Origin: Lepus europaeus
Taxonomy: Eukaryota; Chordata; Mammalia; Lagomorpha; Leporidae
Assembly: GCF_033115175.1 (NCBI RefSeq)
Contig: NC_084836.1
Coordinates: forward strand, 71,285,297-71,349,296
Direction: 5' to 3'
Length of the DNA: 64,000 nt
Shown here: positions 11,043 through 31,620 of the stretch, piece by piece
Numbering within the stretch: position 1 is the stretch's first letter
Layout of the letters: the number at the start of each line of letters is the position of its first letter
Program-made: the position numbers and the translations under genes
Notes under the pieces: generated by a model
What the model was told of the DNA's origin: nothing
What the model saw: the letters and a program-made list of their open reading frames with translations, nothing else
The model's database searches: none

Positions 11043-11489
11043 GCGCCTTTGGTTGTTTTTGTTTTTCTGTTTTCTTGGGTCATGAAAAAGAAGGAAAAAG
11101 CTGGAGCTCTTTCATCTTCCTCCAACAAGGCATCCCTTCCCCCACCATCCTCAGCCCCAGCCCCAAGCCCACCCAAGTCCTACTAAGCCAGAGTAGAGCT
11201 CTGAGCCCTAGAGCAGGGTCTCCCAACCTTGGAATGGTTGTAGTGGTAAGTTTCACAGCCTCTGTCCACCAATGGCTTCAGATACTGGTAAGGGTCCCTG
11301 AGGGCCAAACCACTCCCCACTGGAAACCCTGGCCCTGGAAAATCTAGAAATCTCTGCCAACACTGCACCCCATACCCCGCCCAGCAGAAGGGGCACAGAT
11401 TTAAAAAGTTGGAGGGTAGAGGAGAGGTTCCGGGGGTTCCTGTCTCTGAGTTCAAGGAGAGGTGGCATCTTCTGCCTTCAAAACCTGCC
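11043..11489. other. RND1 3' flank
   Basis: Begins with the GT-rich tract expected downstream of a poly(A) site; otherwise no feature seen. Confidence 0.6.
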
Positions 11490-11695
11490 GATCTCAGTGC
11501 AACAGCTGGGGCTGGGCCAGGCTGAAACCAGGAGCCCGGAACTACATTACGGTCTCCCACATGGGTGACAGGAACCCAGGTTCTTGGCCATCAGCCATTA
11601 CCTTCCCAGGTGCATTAGCAGGAAGCTGCATCAGAAACCGAGTAGCTAGCACCACCAGTGGCAACTGAGCCTGATGCAGCACAATGCCAGCTACC
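11490..11695 (-). mobile_element. C-repeat SINE fragment, old
   Basis: Lacks the (GA)n/A-rich end; contains GGCTGGGCCAGGCTGAA, CATTAGCAGGAAGCTG and a diverged head. Confidence 0.75.
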
Positions 11696-11815
11696 AAGCA
11701 AAATGTTATTATGTACTGAGTACTTACTGAGCTCGCAGCACTGTGCTGAGGGCTTCATGCACATTGTTTGATTGAACCCCATAGATTATAGCTACCATCA
11801 GTTAAACGTTTCCTA

Positions 11816-12168
11816 TGGGGGCCCAGCACTGTGTTGTAGCTAGTTAAGCTGTGATACCAGCATCCCATTTGGGTGCCGGTTTGAGTCCCAGCTGCTCCAC
11901 TTCCAGTCCAGCTCTCCGCTGTGGCCTGGGAAAGCAGTGGAAGATGGCCCAGTTGCTTGGTCCCCTGCACCCATGTGGGAGACCCAGAAGAAGCTCCTGG
12001 CTCTTGGCTTCAGCCTGGCCAAGCGCTGGCTGTTGTGGCCATTTGGGAGTGAACCAGCAGACAGAAGATCTCTGTCCCTGTCTCTGTCTCTGTCTCTGCT
12101 GCCCCTCTCCTAACCCCAGCCTGGTAACTCTGCCTTTCAAAATAAATGAATCTTAAAAAAAAAAAAAA
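11816..12168 (+). mobile_element. C-repeat SINE, full length
   Basis: Head GGCCCAGCACTGTGTTG through AATAAATGAATCTT and A14. Confidence 0.92.
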
Positions 12169-12615
12169 ATGTTTACCATGGACCAGGGGCACTGGTGAAT
12201 TATTTAGGTTGTTTATTCCTGTGGGAACCCTTTGAACTTTGTAGACAGGAAAAAACGGTTCAGATGATGGGAGAACCTGGATACAAAGGCGGGTGGTCTG
12301 GCTCCAGAACATGCATGTTTAACTATTGTTCTATCCTATCCTGTGACATAAGTGGCAACATTAGCCTCGTCTCATAAATGAGAAAAGAGAAAAGCCAAAA
12401 ATGCTATATAACTTGTACAAAATTATATTGCTCATCGGTAGTTGGGTCAGAATTCAAACCAGTTCTCACCATTAACTGTATAATCCAACGGGCCTCTTAC
12501 TGCTAGCTGTGCTGTACCTAGGTAAGGGACCCACATATGGTCCTTACTTGAGCACAGTCTGTCCATCTCCAAAGATGTGTGTGAGAGAACTAACAGAGTA
12601 AGATAAGTGACTAGC

Positions 12616-12937
12616 CTTTTTTTTTAGATTTATTTACTTGAAAGTCAGAGTTACACAGAGAAGGAGAAGCAGAGAGAGAGGTCTTCCATCTGCTGGTTCA
12701 CTCCCCAATTGGCTGCAATGGTTGCAGCTGCACCGATCTCAAGCCAGGAGCCAGGATCTTCTGGGTTGGTCTCCCACATGGGTGCAGGGGCCCAAGGACT
12801 TGGGCCATCTTCTGCTTTCCCAGGCCATAGCAGAGAGCTGGATTGGAGATGGAGCAGCCAGGACTCGAACCAGTGCCCATATGGGATGCTGGCACTGCAG
12901 GCTGCAGCTTTACCAGCTATGCCACAGTGCTGGCCCC
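12616..12937 (-). mobile_element. C-repeat SINE
   Basis: T-run, AGATTTATTTACTTGAAAG, to CCACAGTGCTGGCCCC. Confidence 0.93.
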
Positions 12938-12940
12938 AAT

Positions 12941-13284
12941 CTTTTTTTTTTTTTTTTAAAAGATTTATTTTATATATTTGAAGGGCAGAGTGACAAACAG
13001 AGAAGAAGACACACAGCAAGAGAGTTTTTGCCCATCTGCTGGTTCACTCTCCAAATGGCCATAATGGCTAGGGCTGGGCCAGGCTGGAGCCAGGAGCCCA
13101 GAACTCCCTCTGCATCTCCCATGTGGGTGGCAGGGGACCCAAATACCTGGATCTTCATCTGCTGCCTTCCCAGGTTCATTAGCAAGGAGCTCAGTGGAAA
13201 TGGAGCAGCCAGGGCTTGAACTGGCACTGAGATATGGGATGCAGGTGGCAAATGGTGACTTAACACTTAACAATGCCTACCGCC
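12941..13284 (-). mobile_element. C-repeat SINE
   Basis: T15 then AAAAGATTTATTTTATATATTTG; somewhat diverged. Tandem with the preceding copy in the same orientation. Confidence 0.9.
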
Positions 13285-13426
13285 TAAGTGAGTGTCCTTT
13301 CACCCCAATGTCTTATATATGTTATGAGAGAGATGTGCACAGGTATTAGGAGAAGCCTGCCATTATGAACCTAGGTAAGCTTTATCACATTTCTGGGTCC
13401 TGTCTTACTCATTGTGAAAGACGATG

Positions 13427-13752
13427 AGGGGCTGGTGCTGTGGCATAGCGGGTAAGGCCGCTATCTGCAGTGCCGGCATCCCATATGGGTGCCGGTTCAA
13501 GTCCTGGCTGCTCCACTTCCGATCCAGCTCCCTGCTATGGCCTGGGAAAGCAGTAGAAGATGGCTCAAGTCCTTGGGCCCCTGCAGCTGCGCGGGAGACC
13601 TGGAAGAAGCTCCTGGCTTCTAGCTTCAGATCAGCCCAGCTCTGGCTGTTGTGGCCATTTGAGGAGTGAACCATCAGAAGACAGACTCTCTTTCTCTCTC
13701 TCTGCCTCTCCTCTCTCTGTGTAACTCTTTCAAATAAATAAATGAATAAAGG
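13427..13752 (+). mobile_element. C-repeat SINE, young
   Basis: GGGGCTGGTGCTGTGGCATAG head and AAATAAATAAATGAAT tail; very close to the consensus. Confidence 0.95.
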
Positions 13753-13849
13753 AAAAGAAAAGGAAATGATATAAGTTGTGTCCAGCATAACGTGAGGCAC
13801 TTGGCTCCTAAAGGTTCCCCAGAATCATGGCTGGTCTCTTAGTTGGGGT

Positions 13850-14620
13850 CCCTTTCTGTGAGGGGAGAGCCCTCTAGTGTTCATTTGGCAAATTACACCA
13901 AATAGATCTCAAGACTCGATTTTCCCTTCAGATCTGTTCTAGGGTACAAGTGGCGAAGTTTTAAGAGCAGGAGTTGCTTATCCTAAGGCTATTTTAGGCC
14001 ATTGTGCCTGATGCTCAGGGCTTTAGGACAATGTCGGTCTACTCCTAGGCTCTTCTTGGAGACTGAAAATGTCACCAGAGAAAAGAGCCATGGAAGCCAT
14101 GGGGTTCTTGTCTTCATTCAAGAAAGAATTGAGGCATGAGACAGAGTGAAGTTACAAGGTTTTATTGGGGACAGGGCATTCCTCAGAAGGAACAGAGAAC
14201 ACCCAGTCACTCCGTCTGGGGGAGAGCGAGGTTACATGATTGAATGGAGAGAATACACATGGGCAGGCCAGGCAGGCGGCTCAGCAGAAGGCAGAGGGCT
14301 GAGCGCGTGGTCTGTTTGAACTCCCTAGGTTGTTAAGGGAGTCTATTTACCCATCTCCCCCTCTCCTTCAGGACAAAGGACAGGGAGCCTGGTGGAAGGG
14401 TTTGTTGGGTGAAATTAGAAAATTCCTCCCCAGATTTGCTGGTGCCAGGCAGAGTAGAGGGGCTTCCTTTAGGGTGTCTGTGTTTTAGGGTCCCATGTTA
14501 TCAGGTCAGGTAACCCATTTGGTCCTGAAAGAGAATTCTGGGACCACCTGGAAGGTTATCAGGGTCTGGGCAGGACTTTTCAGTGCAAAATGCTGGGCTT
14601 CTGGAGCTTCCACAATAGGT
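13850..14620 (-). mobile_element. Probable solo LTR, ERV1-like (fossil)
   Basis: Read on the minus strand it has a polyadenylation block CCCCAATAAAACCTTG at about 14155-14170, followed by a CTCTGTCTCATGCCTCAATTC and GAATGAAGACAAGAACC type segment typical of R-U5 in ERV1-class LTRs, and GGGACCCCAAC near the presumed 3' end. No internal retroviral genes lie beside it. Ends are approximate. Looks old. Confidence 0.5.
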
Positions 14621-14633
14621 GCTGGTCTTTAGG

Positions 14634-14634
14634 C

Positions 14635-14694
<60 letters not shown>
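14634..14694. repeat. (TC)n(AC)n microsatellite
   Basis: CT-rich run passing into about nine CA units. Confidence 0.9.
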
Positions 14695-14695
<1 letters not shown>

Positions 14696-14937
14696 GCTAA
14701 TTTCTAACTTCCTGCCTAAGAAAAACATTCAAAGAGAAAAAACAGAAATATAGCCATGGGAAACCAAGACGAGCTAATGATGGGAAAACAAAAGAAGGAG
14801 GCCTTGGTTCGGCTTTAGGGGAAGAATCACGATCCAAAAAGACCAACAAGAAACAAAGTGAGCACAGGATTTGTGATAAAACAGCTTCAGTGGGAGGCTG
14901 ACACTAGGGAGTAGGAAGAAGAAAGAAACCCATATAG

Positions 14938-15226
14938 GGTTCGGTGCTGTGCTGTAGTAGGTTAAGCCTCTGCCTATGGTGCTGGCATCCCCCATGGGCA
15001 CTGGTTCCAGTCCTGGCTGCTCCACTTCCATTCCAGCTCCCTGCTGAAGCACCTGGGAAAGCAGCAGAGGATGGGCCAACTGTATCCACTTGGGAGACCT
15101 GGAAGAAGCTCCTGGCTCCTGGCTTCAGATTGGCCTAGGAGTGAAGCAGTGGATGGAGGATCGATTTCTCCTTCTCTCTGTCTGTAACTCTACCTCTCAA
15201 ATAAATAAAACCTTAAAAAAACAAAC
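14938..15226 (+). mobile_element. C-repeat SINE with internal deletion
   Basis: Typical head and AAATAAATAAAACCTT tail; the segment between GGCTTCAGATTGG and GTGAAGCAGTGG is shortened. Confidence 0.9.
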
Positions 15227-15286
15227 CAACACAAAGGTAGCCCAAAGACTGCAGGGGTCCCTACTGGAACCTGAAGAAAAAAGATG

Positions 15287-15661
15287 CATGGGGCCAATGC
15301 TGTGGTGTAGTGGTAAAGCCAACGCCAGCAGTGCCGGCACCCCATATGGGTACAGGTTCAAGTCCTGGCTGCTCCACTTCCGATCCAGCTCTCTGCTATG
15401 GCCTGGGGAAGCAGTACAAGATGGGCTAAGTCCTTAGGCCCCTGCGCCCGCATGGGAGATCTAGCAGAAGCTCCTGGCTCCTGGCTTTGGATTGGCACAG
15501 CTCCTGCTGTTGTGGCCATTTGGAGAGTGAACCAGCAGATGCAAGACCTCTCTGTAGCCCTGCTCTTCAAATAAAGTAAATAAATCTAAAAAAGAAAGAA
15601 AGAAGAAAAGGAAAGGAAAGAAGAAAAGAAAAGAAAGAAGGAAGGAAGGAAGAAAGAAAGG
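15287..15661 (+). mobile_element. C-repeat SINE plus tail-derived purine microsatellite
   Basis: SINE at 15287-15595, then (GAAA)/(GGAA)-type purine repeat to 15661 that probably grew from its A-rich tail. Confidence 0.9.
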
Positions 15662-16083
15662 TGCCACAGCCTAGATCAGAGGATGAGGTGTCAACAGTAA
15701 GGGAGATTGGTGGCGCAGGTTGCTACACTGTCCTAAGCCTGGTGGAATTCCTCACGATAAAGAATTGTACCACCCTCATCTTATAAAATGGGTAACAATC
15801 TAACGAGATTTTTGCTTTTCCACAAACGGTACTTGTGGTTGCTGGCAGTAGCCCGTCATAAAGCCGTGCTATAGAAATGCAAAGCCTTAAACTCATCCCG
15901 TGTAAGGCACGGGCCACGACGGTCGCTACTGTAGCTTTTGGAAAGCCCGCAGACTCCAGGAAGACTAAACCGCGGGAAGATCTGCGGGAACCCGGCCCAC
16001 TGCTAACTTCCCTCGCACACGCCAAGCTTGGCGAACCACATTGCCCAGCAGTCCCTGCGGCCTTCGGCAGGCGCGGGCGCCGT

Positions 16084-16102
16084 GCATCCTGGGATTGGTA
16101 GT
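16084..16102 (-). promoter_or_regulatory. DDX23: ZNF143/THAP11-type motif in the DDX23 promoter
   Basis: Read on the minus strand this is ACTACCAATCCCAGGATGC, matching the ACTAC-NNN-TCCCAG-NNTGC pattern of ZNF143/THAP11-bound housekeeping promoters. It lies about 120 bp upstream of the YY1 element. An inverted CCAAT (ATTGG, 16094-16098) overlaps it. Confidence 0.6.
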
Positions 16103-16149
16103 TCCGAGGGCCTTGCTGTTGGCTTAAGCTGCCCAGCGCCGCGAACTCG

Positions 16150-16260
16150 CCTTCCCAGCTTGCCGCGCGGCAAGGGGTGCATCTCGGCGACCAGGAAACG
16201 GGAAAGATGGCGGCTGTTCGGCGACGTTGAGGCCGCGTTGGGCGGTTCCGACTCAGGGTG
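16150..16260 (+). other. DDX23: DDX23 exon 1 (non-coding 5' UTR; 5' end approximate)
   Basis: A GC-rich region with no TATA box. The exon ends at the donor GGGTG|GTGAGT (16261). It contains AAGATGGCGGC at 16204-16214, a YY1-type element, whose ATG opens an 8-codon upstream ORF (16207-16230, MAAVRRR then TGA). The main start codon is in exon 2. The transcription start is inferred, not seen. Confidence 0.7.
16204..16230 (+). promoter_or_regulatory. DDX23: YY1 element with an 8-codon uORF in the DDX23 5' UTR
   Basis: AAGATGGCGGC is the classic downstream YY1 site of TATA-less genes. Its ATG (16207) has A at -3 and G at +4, a strong context, and the frame closes at TGA 16228-16230, inside exon 1, so it does not overlap the main ORF. 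Confidence 0.65.
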
Positions 16261-17065
16261 GTGAGTCCTAGGCAGGGGAGATGGTTCCCTCGAGCTTGTA
16301 GAGAAGGCAATCGTCGGGGGCATGGCTGTGGCCCCTGCCTCTGGGGTGAGGCCCGGAAGAAGGCCTCGGGGAAGCTGCGCGAGCCGGGGGAATCTCAGAC
16401 GGGCAGGAGCGCAGGGGCGCGGGCCCCAGGGGGAGTGCTGGCTGCTGGGGCTCAGGCCACGTTCTGGACGATGTTCCGGGCTCAGACCTTTGGCCGCTGG
16501 CACGACTGATTGTTTCCTGCCTCTCGTAGCCCGGTGCCGCAGTCACACTGGAACTCTGAATTCTTCTCCCAGAAGCAGTCCGTACTTTCCCGCCTCCGTG
16601 CTGTCGGTATTATTAGGCCGGGAATTAGGGAGTTACTTCTTTCCTTACCCATCCCTAAGGGGTCAAGGGCTACTTTCTCAGTGAAGCCTTGCAGAAGCGC
16701 TTCTTCGAACTCCCCTACTAGTTCATGGGAGCCTGCGTACTGGGATGGGTTCTCAGACCCTCTAGTAAAGCTTCTTAGGGATGGGACTTCCTGTTGTAAT
16801 TCGCACAGTGTCCTGCGCTGTGCCTTATATAGCGGTAGATGATTGGAAAATACTTAACAGAATGGGGGTGAGGTGGGGAAGACCTGCGCCGGCTGCACAA
16901 GAACGGAGGAACTAAAAAGTTCGGGAAATTGGAGAGGAAGGCTGCTGGGAGGTATGGCCGGAGTCCACTTGAGTTTCTGGTTTGTTCTGTGCCGCTGAGA
17001 CAGCTCTTGTCAAGGTCACAAATAATCGCTATTTCCCCAAATGCTGTACTCACTTCTCTGCCCCC

Positions 17066-17382
17066 TAATTTTTTTTTTTTAAAGATTTATTTTATTTATT
17101 TGAGTTACAGAGAGAGGCAGAGAGAGAGGGGTCTTCCATCCGCTGGTTCACTCCCCAATTGGCTGCAACAGCTGGAGCTGCTCCGATCCAAAGCCAGGAG
17201 CTTCTTCCAGGTCTCCCACACAGGTGCAGGGGCCCAAGGACTTGGGCCGTCTTCTACTGCTTTCCCAGGCCACAGCAGAGAACTGGATCAGAAGTGGAAT
17301 AGCTGGGACTTGAACCAGCGCCCATATGGGATGCCAGCACTACAGGCGGCGGCTTTACCCACTGTGCCACAGCTCCAGCCCC
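17066..17382 (-). mobile_element. C-repeat SINE (DDX23 intron 1)
   Basis: T11, AAAGATTTATTTTATTTATTTG, to CCACAGCTCCAGCCCC. Confidence 0.93.
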
Positions 17383-17783
17383 TCCAATCTTTCTTACTGC
17401 TGCTGTGCCTGACCTCTAAGTGTTTAGAGTGTCCCAGAACTCTCTATGGGGTTCTCGTCTTTTTCTTTCTTTAACTCTACTTCCTAATTGGGTAATATCA
17501 TTTAGTGCTCTGTGGCTTCAAAAGCTATGTACCTGCGACTCATGGTCGTCCCCAGACCCTCTCGAGTTCCAGGTTTGCATTTCCGTCTGCCTTCTGAGAC
17601 TCCCTTCTTGGCTGTCTTATTACAGAGGTCTCAGCTGCAACCTGGCCGAGAGGAACTTTTGGTTCCCTCCTCAATCTCTTCCTTCCCCAGTCTTTGGTTG
17701 GTTCTCTATCAGCAACTCAAACTAACAGACTGTTCAGACCACAAATTTAGGAGCTATTTTCTTTTTTTAAGAAATTTATTTTT

Positions 17784-18116
17784 GGGCCGGCTCCACGGCT
17801 CACTAGGCTAATCCTCTGTCTGCGGCGCCGGCACTCCGGGTTCTAGTCCCGGTCGGGGTGCTGGATTCTGTCCTGGTTGCCTCTCTTCCAGGCCAGCTCT
17901 CTGCTATGGCCCGGGAGTGCAGTGGAAGATGGCCCAAGTGCTTGGGCCCTGCACCCCATGGGAGACCAGGAGAAGCGCCTGGCTCCTGGCTTCAGATCAG
18001 CACGATGCGCCGGCCGCGGCGGCCATTGGAGGGTGAACCAACGGCAAAAGGAAGACCTTTCTCTCTGTCTCTCTCTCACTGTCCACTCTGCCTGTCAAAA
18101 AAAAACAAAAAAAAAA
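17784..18116 (+). mobile_element. C-repeat SINE, CSINE3-like subfamily
   Basis: Distinguished by CGGCTCACTAGGCTAATCC, GGGTTCTAGTCCCGGTCGGG and GGCCGGCGCGGCGGCC-like boxes and a CTGCCTGTCAAAAAAAA end. Confidence 0.93.
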
Positions 18117-18415
18117 TTTTTTTTATTTATTTGAAAGGCAGAGTTACAGAGTGAGAGGGAGAGGCAGAGAGAGAAATCTTCCATGCACTGGTTCACTCCA
18201 GAAGCGGCCACAATGGCCAGCCTGTGTCAGGCTGAAGCCAGGAGCCCAGAGCTTCCTCTGGGTCTCGCATGTGGATGCAGTGGCCCAAACACTTGGGCCT
18301 TCCTCCACTGCTTTCCCGGGTGCATTAGCAGGGGAGCAGCCAGGACTTGAAACAGTGCCCACATGGAATGCCGACATCACAGGCTGCTTTGTCCGCTGTG
18401 CCACAACGCTGGCCC
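18117..18415 (-). mobile_element. C-repeat SINE abutting an opposite-strand copy
   Basis: Starts TTTTTTTATTTATTTGAAAGG immediately after the A-rich tail of the preceding copy, so the two tails form an A/T inverted junction. Confidence 0.92.
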
Positions 18416-18659
18416 TAAAGTTTGATTTTTAGTTGCAGACATCTAAGCTAACTCCTGCCTCAGTACCTTAGTACTTGCTGTCTCTTCTACCCGATAAATT
18501 ATTCTCCCTGAACAGATCTGGTTCTGTCTTTCCCATCATGGAAGTCTCAGCTTAAATATAAACTAAAAATTCTTTCTTGAGCCACCCATCTCTTGTTCAT
18601 ATCACCCCATTTTATTCTCCTTGTTCATAACTATTTGAAATTCACTCTACTATACTGCC

Positions 18660-18689
18660 TTATTATTATTATTATTATTATTATTATTT
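18660..18689. repeat. (TTA)n microsatellite
   Basis: About ten TTA units at the A-rich end of the next SINE. Confidence 0.9.
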
Positions 18690-18940
18690 AAAGGTTTATT
18701 TACTTGAAAGGTAGAGGGACAGAGAGGGAGAGCTACAGAGACAGATCTTCCAGATGTTGGTACCCATCTACCAAATGGTCTCCTGAGCACTGGGGCCATC
18801 TTCTGCTCCCTTTCTAAGAGGAGCCTTATCAGGAAGCTGGCTGAGAAGCAGAGCAGCAGGTACCGGAACCAGCACCCTGATATGAGATGCCTGTGTTGCA
18901 AGCAGCAGCTTAACCTGCTATGCCACAACATGCCTACCTC
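18686..18940 (-). mobile_element. C-repeat SINE, shortened
   Basis: AAAGGTTTATTTACTTGAAAGG to ATGCCACAACATGCC; middle part missing. Confidence 0.85.
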
Positions 18941-18950
18941 CCCTGGTATC

Positions 18951-19220
18951 TTTGTTTTTTGTTTGTTTTGTTTTGTTTTGTTTGGAAGACTTAAGGCAGA
19001 AAGAGATTTTTCATCTGCTGGTTCACTCCCCCCAAGTAGTGACAACAGCTGTGTCTGGGCCAGGCTGAAGCTAAGGAGCCAGGAACTCCACTCTGATCCC
19101 CTGCCTGGGTGGCAGGGGTCATCTGCTCCCTTCCCAGGCCCATGAGCAGGAAGCTGGATCAGAAGTGGAGCAGCTGGGACTCCCAAGTGGCAGTTTAACT
19201 CATAGCACAACTCTGGCCCC
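18951..19220 (-). mobile_element. C-repeat SINE, old, with (GTTTT)n
   Basis: A (GTTTT)5 stretch replaces the usual A/T end; the body and the end CATAGCACAACTCTGGCCCC are recognisable. Confidence 0.82.
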
Positions 19221-19349
19221 CATAGACTTGGTTTAGTTACTGCTAATTTCTGCCACCTTATACGTGCTCAGTGAATATTTACTAGAAGAATGAATGATGT
19301 TCAGGCTGCCTTGTAGGAAAGATGTCCTCTTTTCTGGACTGTTCTCTCA

Positions 19350-19812
19350 GGACTTGTCTTAGTCCGCTTTCTGTTAATGTAACAGTATACCTACAACTGG
19401 GCAGTTCTAGAGTAGATGTTAATTGATTGGCAGTTCTGGAAACCGGCAAGTTGAAGAGCATGCTGTGGTGCCTGCATGCCACATCATAGCGTGGCAAGAC
19501 AGCAGGCATACCAGAGAAAGCTTGCTTTTTTTTTTTTTTTTTTTCTTTTCTTCCAACTCATCTATATTTGTTACAACCTTTTAAAGCAAAATGACTTGGG
19601 CACTACATTGAGAGCTTGCTTTTATAGCAAAGCCGATCCCATAATAACCCATCAGTTACCTGAATGTATTTATCAATTTATGAGGGCATTGCCTTCATCA
19701 GCCAGATCATCAGCCAAAGATCCCACTTCTCAAGACTGCTGTATCGGGAACCAGGTTTCCAACATGAAATTCAGGAGCCCCACGCAAACCCTAGCAGGAG
19801 TACAAGTGGAAG
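19350..19812 (-). mobile_element. MaLR LTR (MST/MLT1 type), fossil
   Basis: On the plus strand it reads TTAGTCCGCTTTCTGTTAAT near the start and TTTCCAACATGAAATTCAGG and AAACCCTAGCA near the end, the reverse of MST/MLT1 LTRs. Old, broken mammalian element, interrupted by the 83-bp insert at 19530-19612. Confidence 0.75.
19530..19612 (-). mobile_element. Short poly(A)-tailed retro-insertion inside the MaLR LTR
   Basis: AGCTTGCTTTT at 19519-19529 recurs at 19613-19623. Between them lies, on the minus strand, about 60 bp of unfamiliar sequence followed by an A-rich tail: the signature of an L1-mobilised RNA 3' end. The source RNA is not recognised. Confidence 0.7.
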
Positions 19813-19903
19813 AGGCTTAAGTATTTCTGTGTGGTACACATGCTGTACTAATGTAGAGACTTTCGTCTTTCAAGTAATTGTGAGATAAAACAGGCAGTCT
19901 TTA

Positions 19904-20220
19904 GTTTTTTTTTTTTTTTTTTAGATTTATTTATTTATTTATTTGAGAGGTGGAGTTAGAAAGAGAGATCTTCCATCTGCTGGTTCACTCCCCAAATGGC
20001 TGCAGTGGCTGGAGCTGGGCTGATCCAAAGCCAGGAGCTTCTTCTGGGTCTCTCACAGTGGTGCAGGGGCCGAAGCACTTGGGGCATCTTCTGCTGCTTT
20101 CCCAGGCACATAGCAGAGAGCTGGATTGGAAGGGGAGCAGCTGGGACTCGAACCAGTGCCCATATGGGATGCCGGCACTACAGGCAGCAGCTTTATCCGC
20201 TACGCCACAGTGCTGGCCCC
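19904..20220 (-). mobile_element. C-repeat SINE, young
   Basis: T-run, (ATTT)n, to GCCACAGTGCTGGCCCC. Confidence 0.94.
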
Positions 20221-20301
20221 TGTCTTCACCTTTTAAAAGTGTTACTTTGCTCATTTTTGTGTACTGTGAAAAGCTACACATAGGTTTCAAATTTGTTTTT
20301 G

Positions 20302-20622
20302 TGGGACTGGCGCTGTGGTATAGTAGGCTAAGCCTCTGCTTGTGGTGCTGGCATCCCATATGGGTTCTGGTTCATGTCCTGGCTCCCCCAATTCCATACA
20401 GCTCTCTGCTGTGGCTTGGGAAAGCAGTAGAAGATGGTCCAAGTCCTTGGGCCTCTGCACCCATGTGGGAGACCTGGAAGAAGAAGCTCCTCACTCCTGG
20501 CTTTGGATCGGCCCAACTATGGCCATTGCGGCCATTTGGGGAGTGAACCAGTGGATGGAAGACCTTTCTCTCTGCCTATAACTCTGCTTCTCAAGTAAAT
20601 AAATAAAATCTTTATTAAAAAT
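20302..20622 (+). mobile_element. C-repeat SINE, full length
   Basis: GGGACTGGCGCTGTGG head and AAATAAATAAAATCTTTATT tail. Confidence 0.94.
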
Positions 20623-20741
20623 TTTTTGCACCAAAATAAACTATTTTTTAATTCTGTTTCTGATGAACTTGTGGAAGTACTGTTGTTACTTGAGCTTTTC
20701 ACCTATAAAGTAGTTATACTGTTAGATCTATCTTATAGGGT

Positions 20742-21079
20742 TTTTAAAAAGTATTTATTTATTTATTTGAAAGGCAGAATTACAGAGAGGCAGAGGTAGA
20801 GAGAGAGAGAGAGAGAAAGAGAGGTCTTCCATCTGCTGGTTTGCTCCCCAGATGGCCACAATGGCTGGAGCTGTGCTGATCTGAAGCCAGAAGCCAGGAG
20901 CTTCTGGGTCTCCCACGTGGGTGCAGTGGCCCAAGGACTTGGGCCATCTTCTACTGCTTTCCCAGGCCATAGCAGAGAGCTGGATCGGAAGTGGAGTAGC
21001 CAGGACCAAACCGGCACCCATATGGGATGCCGGCACTGTAGGCAGCAGCTTTACCCACTACACCACAGCACCGCCCCCC
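20742..21079 (-). mobile_element. C-repeat SINE next to DDX23 exon 2
   Basis: Near-consensus copy ending CACCACAGCACCGCCCCCC, 89 bp upstream of the exon 2 acceptor. Confidence 0.94.
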
Positions 21080-21123
21080 TTAGGGTTGTTTTAAGATCAA
21101 GTAAAGTACATATAAGCAGTTGA

Positions 21124-30943
<9,820 letters not shown>

Positions 30944-31620
30944 CACAGCTCCTCCTGTAGGCCTAAGAGCATGAGCTGAAGCTGCCGGGTGCCTCCTATC
31001 CCTCTCTCTAGGCTCTTAACCCTGGGTCCTGGCAGCTTGGGTGACAGTCAGACCGCCTGGCTCAGACTTCCACTCTTTAGGCCTGAGCGTGGTACTGCAA
31101 GAGGGGAGGAAGTCACCACCGGTGTGGCCCTGCTCTGCCCCTCTGGGGGCCTTTGTGATTGTTCTGGGCTGTCCGCTCTTGCCAGGTCATGGGGGCCGCA
31201 GTGGGCACTACCCATCCCTGCCCCTTGTCCTGGGCGAGAGCCTGGCCGCCCGGCTGGGTCCTCCTTTGGCACAGGTGGGACTGTGACTGGAAGCTACAGC
31301 AGCATCGTGGCCCTAGATGACCCGGGGAGGGGGTTGGGGGGTTCTGGCATGGTGAGGACTGTGGAGCTCGGACTCTCATCTGGACAGCTGCTTTCCCACT
31401 TGGATTCTAGAGCGAGTTGAGAGCCTTTGGGACTGCATGGCCCCAGGCCCAGGGGTGCTGTGCACTCCAGGCATTCCTCCCCCAGGGAATTTTTAGTAGA
31501 TATGGGGACAGGGTGAGCTGGCTGTGTTCATCTTTAAGTCACTGAGTGAAGTTTCTGTTTTCTATTCTCTGAGAAGATGAGTTTGTATGTTCTGAGAATA
31601 AATACGGGAATATTAAGGTT
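30944..31620 (+). other. DDX23: DDX23 3' UTR with AATAAA signal
   Basis: A canonical AATAAA lies at 31597-31602, followed by GGTTGTGTCTAG (about 31618-31630), a GT-rich downstream element. Predicted cleavage is near 31615-31622. Confidence 0.85.

Larger units (their letters stand above)
15890..16460. promoter_or_regulatory. DDX23: CpG-rich DDX23 promoter region
   Basis: CpG-dense, TATA-less region around exon 1 with the ZNF143-type and YY1 elements. Confidence 0.75.

Noticed and set aside
13427-13500. tRNA-like sequence at the heads of C-repeats here and elsewhere
   Set aside because: These are RNA polymerase III promoter remnants of a tRNA-derived SINE, not tRNA genes; no intact cloverleaf or anticodon arm was found.
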